Counted from the stretch's first letter, positions 50,158 to 59,414 are shown. The stretch: 64,000 nucleotides of DNA from Lachnospiraceae bacterium (GCA_028693165.1 JAQUVX010000013.1:1-64000), one strand, 5' to 3'. Notes: generated by a model from the letters alone, not told the origin. Program-made: numbers and translations.

Positions 50158-51654
50158 CTATTGCATGCTTTTTTTCATTTTCAGGCGATCCATCTGCTGC
50201 TTGCACCACGGAATGTTGCTCAAAATCATTCCCAGTGTGCAGATCAGCAGCACAATGGTAATCGGATGTCCAAACAACGCCAGGATTTTGTTGTCTGCCA
50301 CAGAAGCAAGCGACACGGCACGGCGGAAATTGGAATCCATCATCTTTCCCAGCACCAGGGCCAGAACCAGCGGTGCCGCCGGATAGCCGCGCCTGCGCAT
50401 CAGGAAGCCAAGCAGTCCGAATGCAAACATCAGGCCCACATCGAACAGTCGGTTATTGCAGGCAAAAGAACCGACCACGCAGAGCACCGTCACAATCGGA
50501 AGCAGGATGTTCTTCGGAACCGCAATCATCCTGCTGATCTTCGGTGCCACTAAAAGGCCCAGCACCAGCAAGGCCACACAGGCGATCAGACCGGCAATCA
50601 GAATCGCGTGGAACGAACTGATGCTTTCTTTGATAAACATCGGGCCCGGCTTCAGACCGTGCACGTAAAATACCGACAGAATGATCGCCGTCACGGCATC
50701 GCCCGGCACCGCCAGGGTCAGCATGGGAATCAAGGCCCCGCCGATGCAGGCATTGTTGGAGGATTCGCTCGCAACGATTCCTTCCACTGCGCCCTCGCCA
50801 AACGGCACCTCCGGATTCCGGACCAGACGCTTCGCTTCATTATAAGAAAGAAACGCCGCCACCGGACCGCCCGCGCCCGGAAGCGCACCGATCACCGTAC
50901 CGATGGCCGAGGTATAAAGCGCCAGCTTCCAGTGCTTCATGGTCTCCATCAAACTGATCCGCCGGCGTTCCATGTTCTCAACCACCTGTTTCAAATTTGC
51001 ATCATATACCACACTCAGCACCTCGGCAAAGCCAAACAGACCAACCAGCGCCGGAACCGTGTTGATGCCGCCCTTTAAATTTCCGATTCCGAAAACCAGC
51101 CGCGGTGTTCCCACCAGCGGATCCAGTCCGATCATACTGATGATCAGGCCAAGAGCCGCCGCGATCAGACCTTTGGTATAATTTTTCGCCGTCACAGAAC
51201 CAACGGTGGTCAGTCCAAACAACGCCAGCAGGAAATAATCCATCGGGCGGAATTTGAGCGCGATATCCGATACCGGCCCCGCCAGTAGACCCAGGGCTGC
51301 CAGACCGAACACGCTTCCGAAGAAGGAATAGATCGTCGCATAGTACAACGCCTTATAGGCCTGTCCTTTTTTTGACATCGGATAACCGTCCAGTGTGGTG
51401 ACCACGGAGGACGGTGCGCCCGGAATATTGATCAGGATCGCGGACACCGCACCGCTGAAAACGCCCACCACATATACGCCCATGATCATGGCCAGCGCGT
51501 CCGTGGTCTCCCAGGTGTAGGTAATCGACACCAGAAGTGCCGTCGCCATCGACACGGAAAGTCCCGGAATCGAACCGACAAACAGACCCGCCACGGAGCC
51601 TAAGAATACCAGTAATATAAAATGTAAATCTACAATGGATAACATCTCTGCCAT
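50158..51654 (-). CDS. tctA: Tripartite tricarboxylate transporter large permease TctA
   Basis: A 498-residue membrane protein with about 11-12 helices, the large subunit of a TTT transporter. GSIPGLSVSMATALLVSITY near the start and GALPGAGGPVAAFLSYNEAK near residue 255 are the paired TctA motifs; NIPGAPSSVVTTLDGYPM is a third conserved loop. It imports citrate or another carboxylate with an ion gradient. The start at 51654 has GGCGGAGAGAA; earlier starts give no clear site. It is the last gene of tctC-tctB-tctA. No terminator precedes the rpsF promoter. Confidence 0.92.
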   Translation of the reverse strand: MAEMLSIVDLHFILLVFLGSVAGLFVGSIPGLSVSMATALLVSITYTWETTDALAMIMGVYVVGVFSGAVSAILINIPGAPSSVVTTLDGYPMSKKGQAYKALYYATIYSFFGSVFGLAALGLLAGPVSDIALKFRPMDYFLLALFGLTTVGSVTAKNYTKGLIAAALGLIISMIGLDPLVGTPRLVFGIGNLKGGINTVPALVGLFGFAEVLSVVYDANLKQVVENMERRRISLMETMKHWKLALYTSAIGTVIGALPGAGGPVAAFLSYNEAKRLVRNPEVPFGEGAVEGIVASESSNNACIGGALIPMLTLAVPGDAVTAIILSVFYVHGLKPGPMFIKESISSFHAILIAGLIACVALLVLGLLVAPKISRMIAVPKNILLPIVTVLCVVGSFACNNRLFDVGLMFAFGLLGFLMRRRGYPAAPLVLALVLGKMMDSNFRRAVSLASVADNKILALFGHPITIVLLICTLGMILSNIPWCKQQMDRLKMKKSMQ

Positions 51655-51667
51655 TTCTCTCCGCCTC

Positions 51668-52225
51668 CTATGGTAACAGTACGTGCAGCAACGCGCGGAA
51701 TGCCACACTCAAAAATAAGGTCGTGCAGACCGGCACCGCCGCCAGTACCAGTATCTTTCGCACACCGAGGTACAACATCATCGCCACCAGAAATACGAAT
51801 GTGACAATCTCAAAATTCGACACGGTCAGAGACCAGGACAGAATCCCGAAGGTAATATATGGAATCTTCAGCATACCAAGCGCCAGATAGTACAGCAGGC
51901 TCATGCCAACCACAATCACAACCGGCAGCCACTGTCCCTTCTGCGCCTGATCCGGTGTCGAAACAGCCGATGCCGGGGCAGACTGCGCCGCCTGCTGCGA
52001 ACCGCACGCTTTCGCACCTGCCCGCATCCCCTGATACAAAAGGCTGATGGACAAGGCTCCAACCAGCACCGCCACCAGCACCGGAAACAGATACGGCGAC
52101 TGTGACCAGTCCTGATTAAATGCTTTGCTGTTGCTGTCCAGCCCGTGAACCAGCAGCGCACCGCCCAGCAGCAAAAACAGGATTCCCTCCTGTATACTAT
52201 GATTTCGCAGGATGCTTGATTTCAT
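51668..52225 (-). CDS. tctB: Tripartite tricarboxylate transporter small permease TctB
   Basis: A 185-residue protein with four membrane helices split by a Q/A/S-rich loop (about 75-100), the small subunit of the TTT transporter. The pattern FNQDWSQSPYLFPVLVAVLV and the paired helices are typical of TctB despite weak sequence conservation in this family. It lies 13 bases before tctA and 80 after tctC. Confidence 0.82.
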   Translation of the reverse strand: MKSSILRNHSIQEGILFLLLGGALLVHGLDSNSKAFNQDWSQSPYLFPVLVAVLVGALSISLLYQGMRAGAKACGSQQAAQSAPASAVSTPDQAQKGQWLPVVIVVGMSLLYYLALGMLKIPYITFGILSWSLTVSNFEIVTFVFLVAMMLYLGVRKILVLAAVPVCTTLFLSVAFRALLHVLLP

Positions 52226-52249
52226 CTTTCTTTCCTCTCTTATCCAACA

Positions 52250-52277
52250 GACTGCCCGGCTGTTACACCGGGCAGTC
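52250..52277 (-). promoter_or_regulatory. Hairpin between tctC and tctB
   Basis: GACTGCCCGG and CCGGGCAGTC form a perfect 10-bp stem around 8 bases. There is no T-tract, so it is more likely an mRNA-stabilising or processing site that raises tctC levels than a terminator. Confidence 0.6.
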
Positions 52278-52304
52278 CAGATTTCTTATGTTGATATGCC
52301 GCTC

Positions 52305-53435
52305 TTACTCGTCGATCCGCTTGATACCGAAGCCCTCCGGACTGTTCGGCGCCACGCCATTGTCAAACTGCAGCCAGCAGATTACAGACTGGCACTTGTC
52401 ATAGAATGCCTTGATCTCATCGTCTGTAGTGTATTTCTCATACAGCTTTTCTGCCGCATTTTTCTCAACAAAATCGGTCCACTCAGGATCCTCAAATGCC
52501 TTCTTTGTTGCAGCCTTCAGCACATCTACCACTTCCTGCGGCGTGTCGTTGTTCACGCAGAAGGTCAGTGCGGTGTACGGAATATCCAGATATTTCTCTG
52601 CCTCCGGAAGGATCTCGGTGAATGCCGGGATGTCCGGGTAAGCTTCCATTCTCTCAGAAGAGAATACCGCCAGCGGTTTTACTTCGCCGCTCTCGATGTA
52701 GCTCTGCAGCGTGGAGATGTTCGGGTTTGTGAAATCCACCTGCCCGCCAATGACTCCAAGCAGTGCTGCGTTTCCGCTGTCAAAGCTGGTCATGGATACC
52801 TGATAGCCCAGCTCGCCAAGAACCAGTCCCTGATTGTGTCCGCTGCCGCCAGGGCCGGAATGGGACATGGTGATCTTGCCCGGATTTGCCTTGATATCAT
52901 CCAGCAGATCCTGCAGGGTATTGTATTTGGAATCTTTGCTTACGACTACCACCTTCGGGTCGCCTACCAGCGGTGCGATGATGTTGAAATCATCATAGCC
53001 CAGCTCGCTGGTGCCCATGGTGCGATACGTTCCCATGGTCTCTGCACATACCAGCAGGGTGTAACCGTCGGATGCCTGATCCTTCACGTACTGACAGCCG
53101 ATGCTTCCCGATGCGCCGCCCTGATTGGTCACGGTGATGGACTGGCCCAGCTGCTTCTCCAGCATGGCTGCCAGCGTTCTTCCGTAGGTGTCCGTCGTTC
53201 CGCCTGCGCCGTAAGGAATGATCATGTTGATCGGGCGATTCGGGTAATCGGGCGCTGCCGCTGCTTCAGTGGAAGCCGCCTCGGTACTCGCTGCCTCAGA
53301 ACCTGCTGCCGCGGTCTGCGCCTCAGCTGCCGGTGCTGTCGTTGTCTCTGTCGTTTTGGATGTGGTTGATACGCTGCATGCACTCATCGACACTGCCATG
53401 ACTGCTGCCATGACGATTGCAATTTTCTTCTTCAT
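52305..53435 (-). CDS. tctC: Tripartite tricarboxylate transporter substrate-binding lipoprotein TctC
   Basis: A 376-residue solute-binding lipoprotein. The lipobox SMSAC has Cys20; a T/A/E-rich tether follows to about 62. The Bug/TctC fold has PNRPINMIIPYGAGGTTDTYGR and NQGGASGSIGCQYVKD, both ligand-contact loops for a carboxylate. The start follows GGAGGATTTTTATT. First gene of the tct operon, with a strong promoter upstream. The exact acid is not predictable; citrate and tartrate are known for relatives. Confidence 0.9.
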   Translation of the reverse strand: MKKKIAIVMAAVMAVSMSACSVSTTSKTTETTTAPAAEAQTAAAGSEAASTEAASTEAAAAPDYPNRPINMIIPYGAGGTTDTYGRTLAAMLEKQLGQSITVTNQGGASGSIGCQYVKDQASDGYTLLVCAETMGTYRTMGTSELGYDDFNIIAPLVGDPKVVVVSKDSKYNTLQDLLDDIKANPGKITMSHSGPGGSGHNQGLVLGELGYQVSMTSFDSGNAALLGVIGGQVDFTNPNISTLQSYIESGEVKPLAVFSSERMEAYPDIPAFTEILPEAEKYLDIPYTALTFCVNNDTPQEVVDVLKAATKKAFEDPEWTDFVEKNAAEKLYEKYTTDDEIKAFYDKCQSVICWLQFDNGVAPNSPEGFGIKRIDE

Positions 53436-53468
53436 AATAAAAATCCTCCCTTGTTATAAGCGGTTTTC

Positions 53469-53497
53469 ATTATAGCATATACGCCTTTTCACGGCAA
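53469..53497 (-). promoter_or_regulatory. Predicted tct operon promoter
   Basis: On the minus strand TTGCCG (53492-53497) and TATAAT (53469-53474) are 17 bp apart, with an extended TGC before the -10. Upstream GCTTTA-aatcaa-TAAAGC (53507-53524) is a perfect 6-bp inverted repeat. Confidence 0.6.
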
Positions 53498-53535
53498 CCC
53501 TTTTTTGCTTTAAATCAATAAAGCATTTGGGCCGG

Positions 53536-53564
53536 TTGAATATTTTTTTTAACTCTGCTATACT
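53536..53564 (+). promoter_or_regulatory. Predicted aroK promoter
   Basis: TTGAAT (53536-53541) and TATACT (53559-53564) are 17 bp apart, 29 bp before the start codon. Confidence 0.6.
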
Positions 53565-53593
53565 GTAAGAACCAATTTTTCGGAGGATTCTGT

Positions 53594-54109
53594 ATGCAGA
53601 CCCCAATATCCAGCAAAACCAACCTGATTTTATGCGGCTTCATGAGCAGCGGCAAGACTACCATCGGCAAGCCGCTGGCGAATTGTCTCGGCTATGAATT
53701 TATCGATACCGACCAGCTTCTGACCGCCACATACCAGATGACCATCCAGGAGATGTTCGCCAAAGGCGGCGAGGCGTACTTTCGCGACCTGGAACACGAG
53801 ATCGCCCGGAAGGCCGCCGCGATGACACATACTGTCATCTCCACCGGCGGCGGTATGATGACCTTTGAGCGCAATGCCGCTGTGCTGGCTCGAACCGGGA
53901 TTGTCATTTATATCCAGCAGGACTTTGACACCTGCTACCGCCGTCTTGCCTCCCAGCCGAACCGCCCGCTGGTCCGCAATAACACCAGGGAAGACTTACA
54001 CCGCCTCTACCTGTCCCGCGAGGCTTATTACAAAAAATATGCCTCCCTTACGCTGACAAATCCTGGCAGCGTCAAGGAGGCCATTCAAACAATTATTGAT
54101 TTTTTGTGA
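53594..54109 (+). CDS. aroK: Shikimate kinase
   Basis: A 171-residue kinase that phosphorylates shikimate at the 3-hydroxyl in aromatic amino acid synthesis. Walker A is GFMSSGKTT (15-23), Asp and Arg of substrate binding lie in FIDTDQ and FRDLEHE, STGGG is the glycine-rich binding loop and RPLV the lid/adenine region. The ATG follows CGGAGGATTCTGT. It stands alone; no other aro gene is in view. Its last 17 bases overlap the end of the DUF951 gene on the opposite strand. Confidence 0.9.
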   Translation: MQTPISSKTNLILCGFMSSGKTTIGKPLANCLGYEFIDTDQLLTATYQMTIQEMFAKGGEAYFRDLEHEIARKAAAMTHTVISTGGGMMTFERNAAVLARTGIVIYIQQDFDTCYRRLASQPNRPLVRNNTREDLHRLYLSREAYYKKYASLTLTNPGSVKEAIQTIIDFL

Positions 54110-54287
54110 TCGATTTGGTATTCTTCTCCACCATCTTCCGCTCCACCATGACCTGATGGCCGCATCCCATGCATTTCAGCCGGAAGTCTGCGCCGACGCG
54201 CAGGATTTCCCATTCCTGACTTCCGCACGGATGTGGCTTTTTCAGTTTCACAATGTCACCGACTTCATAGGTCCATCTTGCATCCAT
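54093..54287 (-). CDS. DUF951 family protein
   Basis: A 64-residue protein of the DUF951 family, common in Firmicutes. The pattern is YEVGDIVKLKKPHPCGSQEW, then WEILRVGADFRLKCMGCGHQ and VMVERKM, giving three cysteines (CG, CMGC) that may bind zinc. In other genomes such a gene sits near the chromosome-partitioning or mscS/DNA replication region. No biochemical role is known. Its end overlaps that of aroK by 17 bases (convergent). Confidence 0.87.
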   Translation of the reverse strand: MDARWTYEVGDIVKLKKPHPCGSQEWEILRVGADFRLKCMGCGHQVMVERKMVEKNTKSITKNQ

Positions 54288-54336
54288 ATGCTGTCCGCTC
54301 CCTTTTCCTGCACGCCCTTTTGTTATTGCACGGCCT

Positions 54337-55347
54337 TTAGCCTAACAGGCCCGGATCCTCTCCGAGGATTTCGTCGATTCTGCGAAGCTCCTCCTCTGTG
54401 AAATCCAGCCGGTTCAAAGCCGCCACATTATCCTTTAACTGCCCGGTACTGCTCGCACCAATCAGCACGCTGGTCACCTCCGGTCGGCGCAGCACCCAGA
54501 CAAGCGCCATCTGTGCCAGGCTCTGTCCGCGCTCCACCGCAATTTCATTGAGACTGCGGATTTTGCCGAGACGTTCCTCCGACAGATAACGGCCGCCCAC
54601 TGTAGTTCCGGTACGAGATGCGCGGGAGCCTTCCGGGATTCCCTTTAAATATTTGTCCGTCAGAGAGCCCTGAGCCAGCGGACTATACGCAATACAGCCG
54701 ACCCCGGTCTCGTGAAGCACATCCAAAAGTCCGTCCTCCACCCAGCGCTCAAACATGTTGTAGCGCGGCTGGTGAAGCAGGCACGGCGTACCGTTCGCCC
54801 GCAAAAGCTCAATGGCCTTCTTCGCCTCATCCGCCTGATAATTGGAGATCGCCACATACAGCGCCTTGCCCTGTTTTACCATGTCAGACAGTGCTCCCAT
54901 GGTCTCCTCCAGCGGAGTCTCCGGGTCCGGGCGATGATGATAGAAAATGTCCACATAATCCAGCTTCATCCGTTTCAGGCTGGCATCGAGACTGGACATC
55001 AGATATTTGCGGCTGCCCCAGTTTCCATATGGCCCCGGCCAAAAATCAAAGCCCGCCTTGGTGGAGATCAGCATCTGCTCCCGGTAAGCACTCATTTCCT
55101 CATGAAAAATCTTTCCGAAATTCTCCTCCGCAAGTCCCCTTGCCGGTGCGCCATAATTGTTTGCCAGATCAAAATGCGTGATTCCCAGATCGAATGCCTG
55201 GAAAATGATGGCCTTCTGCTCCTCCAACGTCTTCTCCAAACCAAAATTCTGCCACAATCCCAGAGACACCAGCGGAAGCAGGATTCCACTTCTGCCGCAT
55301 CGCTTATATTTCATTTCCTCATATCGATTTTCTGCTGCCTGATACAT
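54337..55347 (-). CDS. Aldo/keto reductase (YghZ/L-glyceraldehyde 3-phosphate reductase-like)
   Basis: A 336-residue NADPH-dependent aldo/keto reductase. The (beta/alpha)8 barrel holds the catalytic tetrad: Asp in HFDLANNYG, Tyr in the same loop, Lys in ISTKAGFD and His in IFYHHRPDP. SPLAQGSLTDKYL and the C-terminal VLIGASSTGQLKDNVAAL form the cofactor site. Closest type is the YghZ/YvgN group, which reduces methylglyoxal or L-glyceraldehyde 3-phosphate. The start at 55347 has AGGAGG seven bases upstream; the ATG at 55353 lies too close. It stands alone after the sirtuin gene on the same strand. Confidence 0.88.
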   Translation of the reverse strand: MYQAAENRYEEMKYKRCGRSGILLPLVSLGLWQNFGLEKTLEEQKAIIFQAFDLGITHFDLANNYGAPARGLAEENFGKIFHEEMSAYREQMLISTKAGFDFWPGPYGNWGSRKYLMSSLDASLKRMKLDYVDIFYHHRPDPETPLEETMGALSDMVKQGKALYVAISNYQADEAKKAIELLRANGTPCLLHQPRYNMFERWVEDGLLDVLHETGVGCIAYSPLAQGSLTDKYLKGIPEGSRASRTGTTVGGRYLSEERLGKIRSLNEIAVERGQSLAQMALVWVLRRPEVTSVLIGASSTGQLKDNVAALNRLDFTEEELRRIDEILGEDPGLLG

Positions 55348-55408
55348 ACACATTCCTCCTTGTTTTGTCGTTGTTCCCGGTTGTTCCGCACCCACTTTTT
55401 GACCGTTG

Positions 55409-56125
55409 CTACACGATCTGCGCGAAGACTTCACCAATCTTTCCGCAGATCACCAGATTCGCCCGACTGTCCATCGGCGTCACGGATCGATTGATCAGAA
55501 CCAGCTTCTTTCCATTATAATAATCAATCAGTCCGGCTGCCGGGTACACCGTCAGCGAAGTGCCTCCGACAATCAGGATGTCCGCCTGCCGAATATAATC
55601 AACGGATCTCTGAATGGTCTTCTGATCCAGTCCTTCCTCATAAAGCACCACGTCGGGTTTGATCTTCCCTCCGCAGGAACAGTGCGGCACTCCGTCCATC
55701 GCCAGAATGTCATCCAGTCCGTAAAATTTCCCACATCGGGTACAGTAATTTCGGTGAACCGAGCCATGCAGCTCCAGCACCTCCCTGCTTCCCGCCGCCT
55801 GATGCAGTCCGTCGATATTCTGGGTGATGACCGCCCGCAGCTTCCCCTGCGCCTCCAGCTTTGCCAGCGCCAGATGCGCCGCATTCGGTTTCGCCTCCGG
55901 AAACAGCATCTTATTCTTGTAGAACCGGTAGAATTCCTCCGGATTTCGCATGTAGAAGCTGTGGCTGATGATCGTCTCCGGCGGATACTCATACTGCTGA
56001 TTATAAAGGCCGTCCACGCTTCGAAAATCCGGTATCCCGCTCTCCGTGGAGACACCCGCCCCGCCAAAGAATACGATATTGTCACTTTCCTGAATCCACT
56101 GTTTCAAACGTTCCAGTTCCTGCAT
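55409..56125 (-). CDS. cobB: NAD-dependent protein deacylase, sirtuin family
   Basis: A 238-residue SIR2-family deacetylase. FFGGAGVSTESGIPDFRS carries the NAD-binding GAGVS (22-26). QNIDGLHQAAG and ELHGSVH include the catalytic His, and CTRCGKF plus CSCGG are the four zinc-binding cysteines. It removes acyl groups from lysines using NAD, and is the bacterial CobB/SrtN type. The start has AGGAGG nine bases upstream. It follows the GNAT gene on the same strand by 14 bases, which may be a real operon of acyl transferase and deacylase. Confidence 0.92.
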   Translation of the reverse strand: MQELERLKQWIQESDNIVFFGGAGVSTESGIPDFRSVDGLYNQQYEYPPETIISHSFYMRNPEEFYRFYKNKMLFPEAKPNAAHLALAKLEAQGKLRAVITQNIDGLHQAAGSREVLELHGSVHRNYCTRCGKFYGLDDILAMDGVPHCSCGGKIKPDVVLYEEGLDQKTIQRSVDYIRQADILIVGGTSLTVYPAAGLIDYYNGKKLVLINRSVTPMDSRANLVICGKIGEVFAQIV

Positions 56126-56139
56126 CCCCGCATTCCTCC

Positions 56140-57261
56140 TTATACCACTTCATCCAGAAATACATCCCGCAGAGTTTCAATCAAGGGATCCCATGATTCC
56201 GCCGCTTTGGGCACCTGATAGCCAAACAGCCAGGCTGTCAGTTCGTCGATCGTGAGGCACAGATCCGCTTGGGCATGAACCGGCTGCGCGTCTTGCCGAG
56301 CATCTTGCCAGGCGTCCTGCTGGTCTTCCTGCCGCAAGTCTGCTCCCGGCTCCACCCACGACGCTTCATGATTCAGATGCCAGATCCACAGACCATGATT
56401 TTCCGCAATCAGAGGATCATCCAGCCACAGGCGAATGGTCAGTTCCTCCTGTTTGGCAGATTCCTTCAGATGAATCACCCGTAAAAATGCGTCCAGTGAA
56501 ATGATCCGCGCCATGATCGCCGGTTTTGCCTCGCCAGCAGCCGCCTGCACATATGCGTCCTCTACATACAAAAGACGCTGTTCCCGCTCGTGCAGTCCCC
56601 AGAAGCTCTGCAATCCGACCATTCTGCCTTCCGCACCGTCATAAAGCAGTTCCAGTGTTCCGTCTTCACTGGCGACCTCATCCAGCAGGCGAAGCAGATA
56701 CGCCTTATCCCGCACCGCAAACACCTGATAACGCCGTGCCAGCCAGTCATTCATCCATGCGGCCGCCTGTGCGATCCTTTGCTGCTCTGTTCCAAAGTGC
56801 TTTACATCCGTTGATGCCAGGGGGTTCAGCGCCCTTCGCTCCAATGACAAGCCTGCTTTTAACGACCACTCCGGCTGCCGGAAAATATAAGTAAATCCAA
56901 ATGGCCGATAGATCGCCTCATCCGCCGGCATCAGAAAGCAAAACGGCATTTTCTCCGCCTTCATATCCGACATCATCTGCAACAGCAACCTGCGCATATA
57001 ACCCTGATGGCGCTTGTCCTTCCGCGTTGCCACGCCCACCAGATAATCCACCCGCCACCTGCGCGCCTTGACCTGAAGCAGGTACGGATTCAACTGTACC
57101 ATGGACTGAATCCGCCCGCCTTCCTCAATCGCCAGAATCCGGTTATCCTTCAATTTTTCCGAGAAATAGTAATCATCAAACGCCTTGGAATCCTCTGGAA
57201 ATGCTTCTTCCCACAAATCCCGGCTCCGTCCCTTCTCCTCCATATCCAGATATTTCAGCAT
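56140..57261 (-). CDS. GNAT N-acetyltransferase, Eis-like
   Basis: A 373-residue protein with an N-terminal GNAT domain: YLVGVATRKDKRHQGYMRRL holds the V-x-x-x-x-x-R-x-x-G acetyl-CoA motif near residue 72-92, followed by FLMPADEAIYRPFGFTYIF. The long C-terminal half is the second GNAT-like plus sterol-carrier-fold region of the Eis family. Eis proteins acetylate aminoglycosides or proteins. A Q/D/A repeat (QDAWQDARQDAQ) near 320 is odd and probably a linker. It is 14 bases before the sirtuin gene. The true substrate is unknown. Confidence 0.8.
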   Translation of the reverse strand: MLKYLDMEEKGRSRDLWEEAFPEDSKAFDDYYFSEKLKDNRILAIEEGGRIQSMVQLNPYLLQVKARRWRVDYLVGVATRKDKRHQGYMRRLLLQMMSDMKAEKMPFCFLMPADEAIYRPFGFTYIFRQPEWSLKAGLSLERRALNPLASTDVKHFGTEQQRIAQAAAWMNDWLARRYQVFAVRDKAYLLRLLDEVASEDGTLELLYDGAEGRMVGLQSFWGLHEREQRLLYVEDAYVQAAAGEAKPAIMARIISLDAFLRVIHLKESAKQEELTIRLWLDDPLIAENHGLWIWHLNHEASWVEPGADLRQEDQQDAWQDARQDAQPVHAQADLCLTIDELTAWLFGYQVPKAAESWDPLIETLRDVFLDEVV

Positions 57262-57310
57262 CGTCTCTTCCTTTCACGGTGCAGCCGTTTTCGCTGCACG
57301 CCCCTGCCGT

Positions 57311-58237
57311 TTATTCTGCTGCCGTAAACCCACGCTGCTCAATCAGATACTTTCGGGCAAATCCACACGGATTGTAGGACATCTTTGCATGGCGCAGTCC
57401 CTCCTGCCCCAGATCATCCTCCCGGTTGATCAGCTTCGCGTCCGGGAATTCATGAATCAAAAACTGCTGATTGATGAACTGATACAAACCGCGAATCTCC
57501 GGATTTGCTTTCTCAATATGAATCACAGCCATCTCTTCGAGCGGATTGTACGTCCCGATCGTAAAGGCCTCCAGCTGTCCGTCAATGTACACACCAGACA
57601 TTTTCACCTGAAGATACGAACAGTTTTTAAGAATCTCATGGATTCCCCGCACCTCATAATCCAGATGGGCTTCCGCCTCCTCGCCCTTCGTCTCTCTCCA
57701 CCGATCCAGGAATTTCCACACATCGCCGCGATCCGAACAGCAGAGTCTGCGGAATTCATAGCGTCCTTCATATTCCTTCAGGAAACCATTCAGGTGGTTT
57801 TTCTTCTTATGCAGCTTCTTGCCGGACAACGCCCGCATGGCATCTCCATCGTACAGGTAATCCTTCAAATCCTCCTGCTCCGTGACCACGAATTCTTCGG
57901 ATTCCCGCAGATGCAGATATTCCACCGCCTCCTCATCTGCCAGATAAATCTTAAATGGAACCTTCAATACCTGATTAAAATAATCCTTCATCTCATTAAA
58001 ATAATACGGCAGATCTTCTTCTTTGCACATCGGCATGGCGCTGTGCTTCACACCATCCTCTTCCATCATCCACTGCAGCGCCTTGCCATCGCTGATCGCA
58101 TACTGCACATGGTAAAATTCCCGCCAGATAAAGCTGTCCAAAAATACACTGTCGCAGGTCTTGTTTGGTCTTAAACAGAAAAACGGTGTCATTTTTTCGA
58201 TATCTTCGACCTCTATTGGTTTAAAGTCTAAACTCAT
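57311..58237 (-). CDS. DUF2156 protein (phosphatidylglycerol lysyltransferase C-terminal type)
   Basis: A 308-residue soluble protein of the DUF2156 family, the GNAT-like catalytic fold found at the end of MprF lysyl-phosphatidylglycerol synthase. LHKKKNHLNGFLKEYEGRYEF near 140-162 and INREDDLGQEGLRHAKMSYNP near 275-295 are the family's two clear motifs. It lacks the membrane part of MprF. Free-standing members are uncharacterised; transfer of an amino acid from tRNA to a small acceptor is one idea. The start has AAGGGAAATAAGAATC. It precedes the Eis-like gene by 49 bases. Confidence 0.83.
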   Translation of the reverse strand: MSLDFKPIEVEDIEKMTPFFCLRPNKTCDSVFLDSFIWREFYHVQYAISDGKALQWMMEEDGVKHSAMPMCKEEDLPYYFNEMKDYFNQVLKVPFKIYLADEEAVEYLHLRESEEFVVTEQEDLKDYLYDGDAMRALSGKKLHKKKNHLNGFLKEYEGRYEFRRLCCSDRGDVWKFLDRWRETKGEEAEAHLDYEVRGIHEILKNCSYLQVKMSGVYIDGQLEAFTIGTYNPLEEMAVIHIEKANPEIRGLYQFINQQFLIHEFPDAKLINREDDLGQEGLRHAKMSYNPCGFARKYLIEQRGFTAAE

Positions 58238-58362
58238 GATTCTTATTTCCCTTCTATTTCTTTCGTTTGTGGGGAGCAGTGACGCTCATCGCTTTCGTGA
58301 ATAGTATACCACAAAACTGGGCTTCTCTGCAAATTTCATATGTAGATCGTATGATTTACAGT

Positions 58363-58410
58363 AAAAAAAGCGCTGCCGCCACCCCTCTTACCCGGAGTCA
58401 ACCACAGCGC
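58363..58410 (-). terminator. Terminator of the full-length Rpn gene
   Basis: On the minus strand GCGCTG and CAGCGC enclose a GC-rich loop that can pair further, followed by TTTTTTT. Confidence 0.7.
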
Positions 58411-58427
58411 CTGCTTCCTCATCGCTT

Positions 58428-59414
58428 CTATTCTTTCTGTACCAGTGCTTTCGCAATCTCTAAATCGGATAGCCCTGGGTCCCGTTCAATCAAATCATAG
58501 ATTTCACGAACCTCAGCCTCATCCAATTCCAATGCCTCCGCGGCATCCGCCGCCGACAACTGCTTATCCCACTTTCTGCGCATCGCACTGATCATTCGCG
58601 CGCGTTCTTCTACACGGCCCTCCGCACGGCCTTCCGCATGACCTTCCACACGCCCTTCCCTGCGTCCATGCGCCTCGGCCTTATCAAACAAATCACACAC
58701 TCTGACATCTCTCCCTTCCTTTTCCATCTCCGCCACCACTTCCATCGTTTCGTTGAATCGTTTATCTCCGGTAAATGCCCGGAAAAAGTCTGTCACTTCT
58801 ACTGGATGCTTTAAGGTTCTCTCGCTGCACCATTGACCTTCTGCTCCGCTTTTCTCGGCAAAATAATCTGCAATCACGCGAAAATCGCTTGTCAGTTTCG
58901 CTCTGACCGATTTGGGCAGGCGCGGCACATCGATGAGATTGATTCGGTAGTCGGCAAATTTGTGCGCCAGCTCCTCCGGGATATCCACAATCTCCTTCAG
59001 CGATGTTCCTACATCCCACTCCTGATCCCCAAAATACAGCACCGCCGTAATCACCGGATAGCGCTGCGCTCCGGCATCCATCTGACTTCGGTAGGACGCG
59101 TAGTCATATCCCATCACCCGAATCGCCATATCCCGGTCTGTCTTCGATTGATTCTCCATTCCGACAAACATCATCTGAATGCCCATATTCTCCACGTACT
59201 TCGCCACGTCGCGGCGCTGCTCTCGGTACCCTGCCTTACCATCCGCCTTGTAAAGGGTTTCTGTCGGTCCGTCCCGAAGCTGATCTTCCTGAATCAACGG
59301 TTTCTCAAAAATAAGAACATTGCTGATGTCAGCAAATACATCCCTGCAGCCCTCCAGCTTCTTCTCCGCCCGATCCTTCTGCAGGCGCGGCACCGTCGCT
59401 TTCTCTTCCGCCAT
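58428..59414 (-). CDS. Rpn-family recombination-promoting nuclease / putative transposase
   Basis: A 328-residue protein of the Rpn PD-(D/E)XK family. An early DVFADISNVLIFEKP is followed by the catalytic-type MFVGMENQSKTDRDM (E-x-Q) near residue 84. A long charged region has EGRVEGHAEGRAEGRVEERA-type repeats (about 260-280) and a helical end. E. coli RpnA-E promote RecA-independent recombination; the in vivo role is unsettled. The start at 59414 has AGGAGG nine bases upstream. It is a lone gene next to kdp. A short relative lies at 6437-6781. Confidence 0.82.
   Translation of the reverse strand: MAEEKATVPRLQKDRAEKKLEGCRDVFADISNVLIFEKPLIQEDQLRDGPTETLYKADGKAGYREQRRDVAKYVENMGIQMMFVGMENQSKTDRDMAIRVMGYDYASYRSQMDAGAQRYPVITAVLYFGDQEWDVGTSLKEIVDIPEELAHKFADYRINLIDVPRLPKSVRAKLTSDFRVIADYFAEKSGAEGQWCSERTLKHPVEVTDFFRAFTGDKRFNETMEVVAEMEKEGRDVRVCDLFDKAEAHGRREGRVEGHAEGRAEGRVEERARMISAMRRKWDKQLSAADAAEALELDEAEVREIYDLIERDPGLSDLEIAKALVQKE

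Noticed and set aside
54618-55181. Plus-strand Ser/Pro-rich frame opposite the aldo/keto reductase
   Set aside because: The catalytic tetrad and ribosome site of the minus-strand gene are clear; the plus frame is a shadow.
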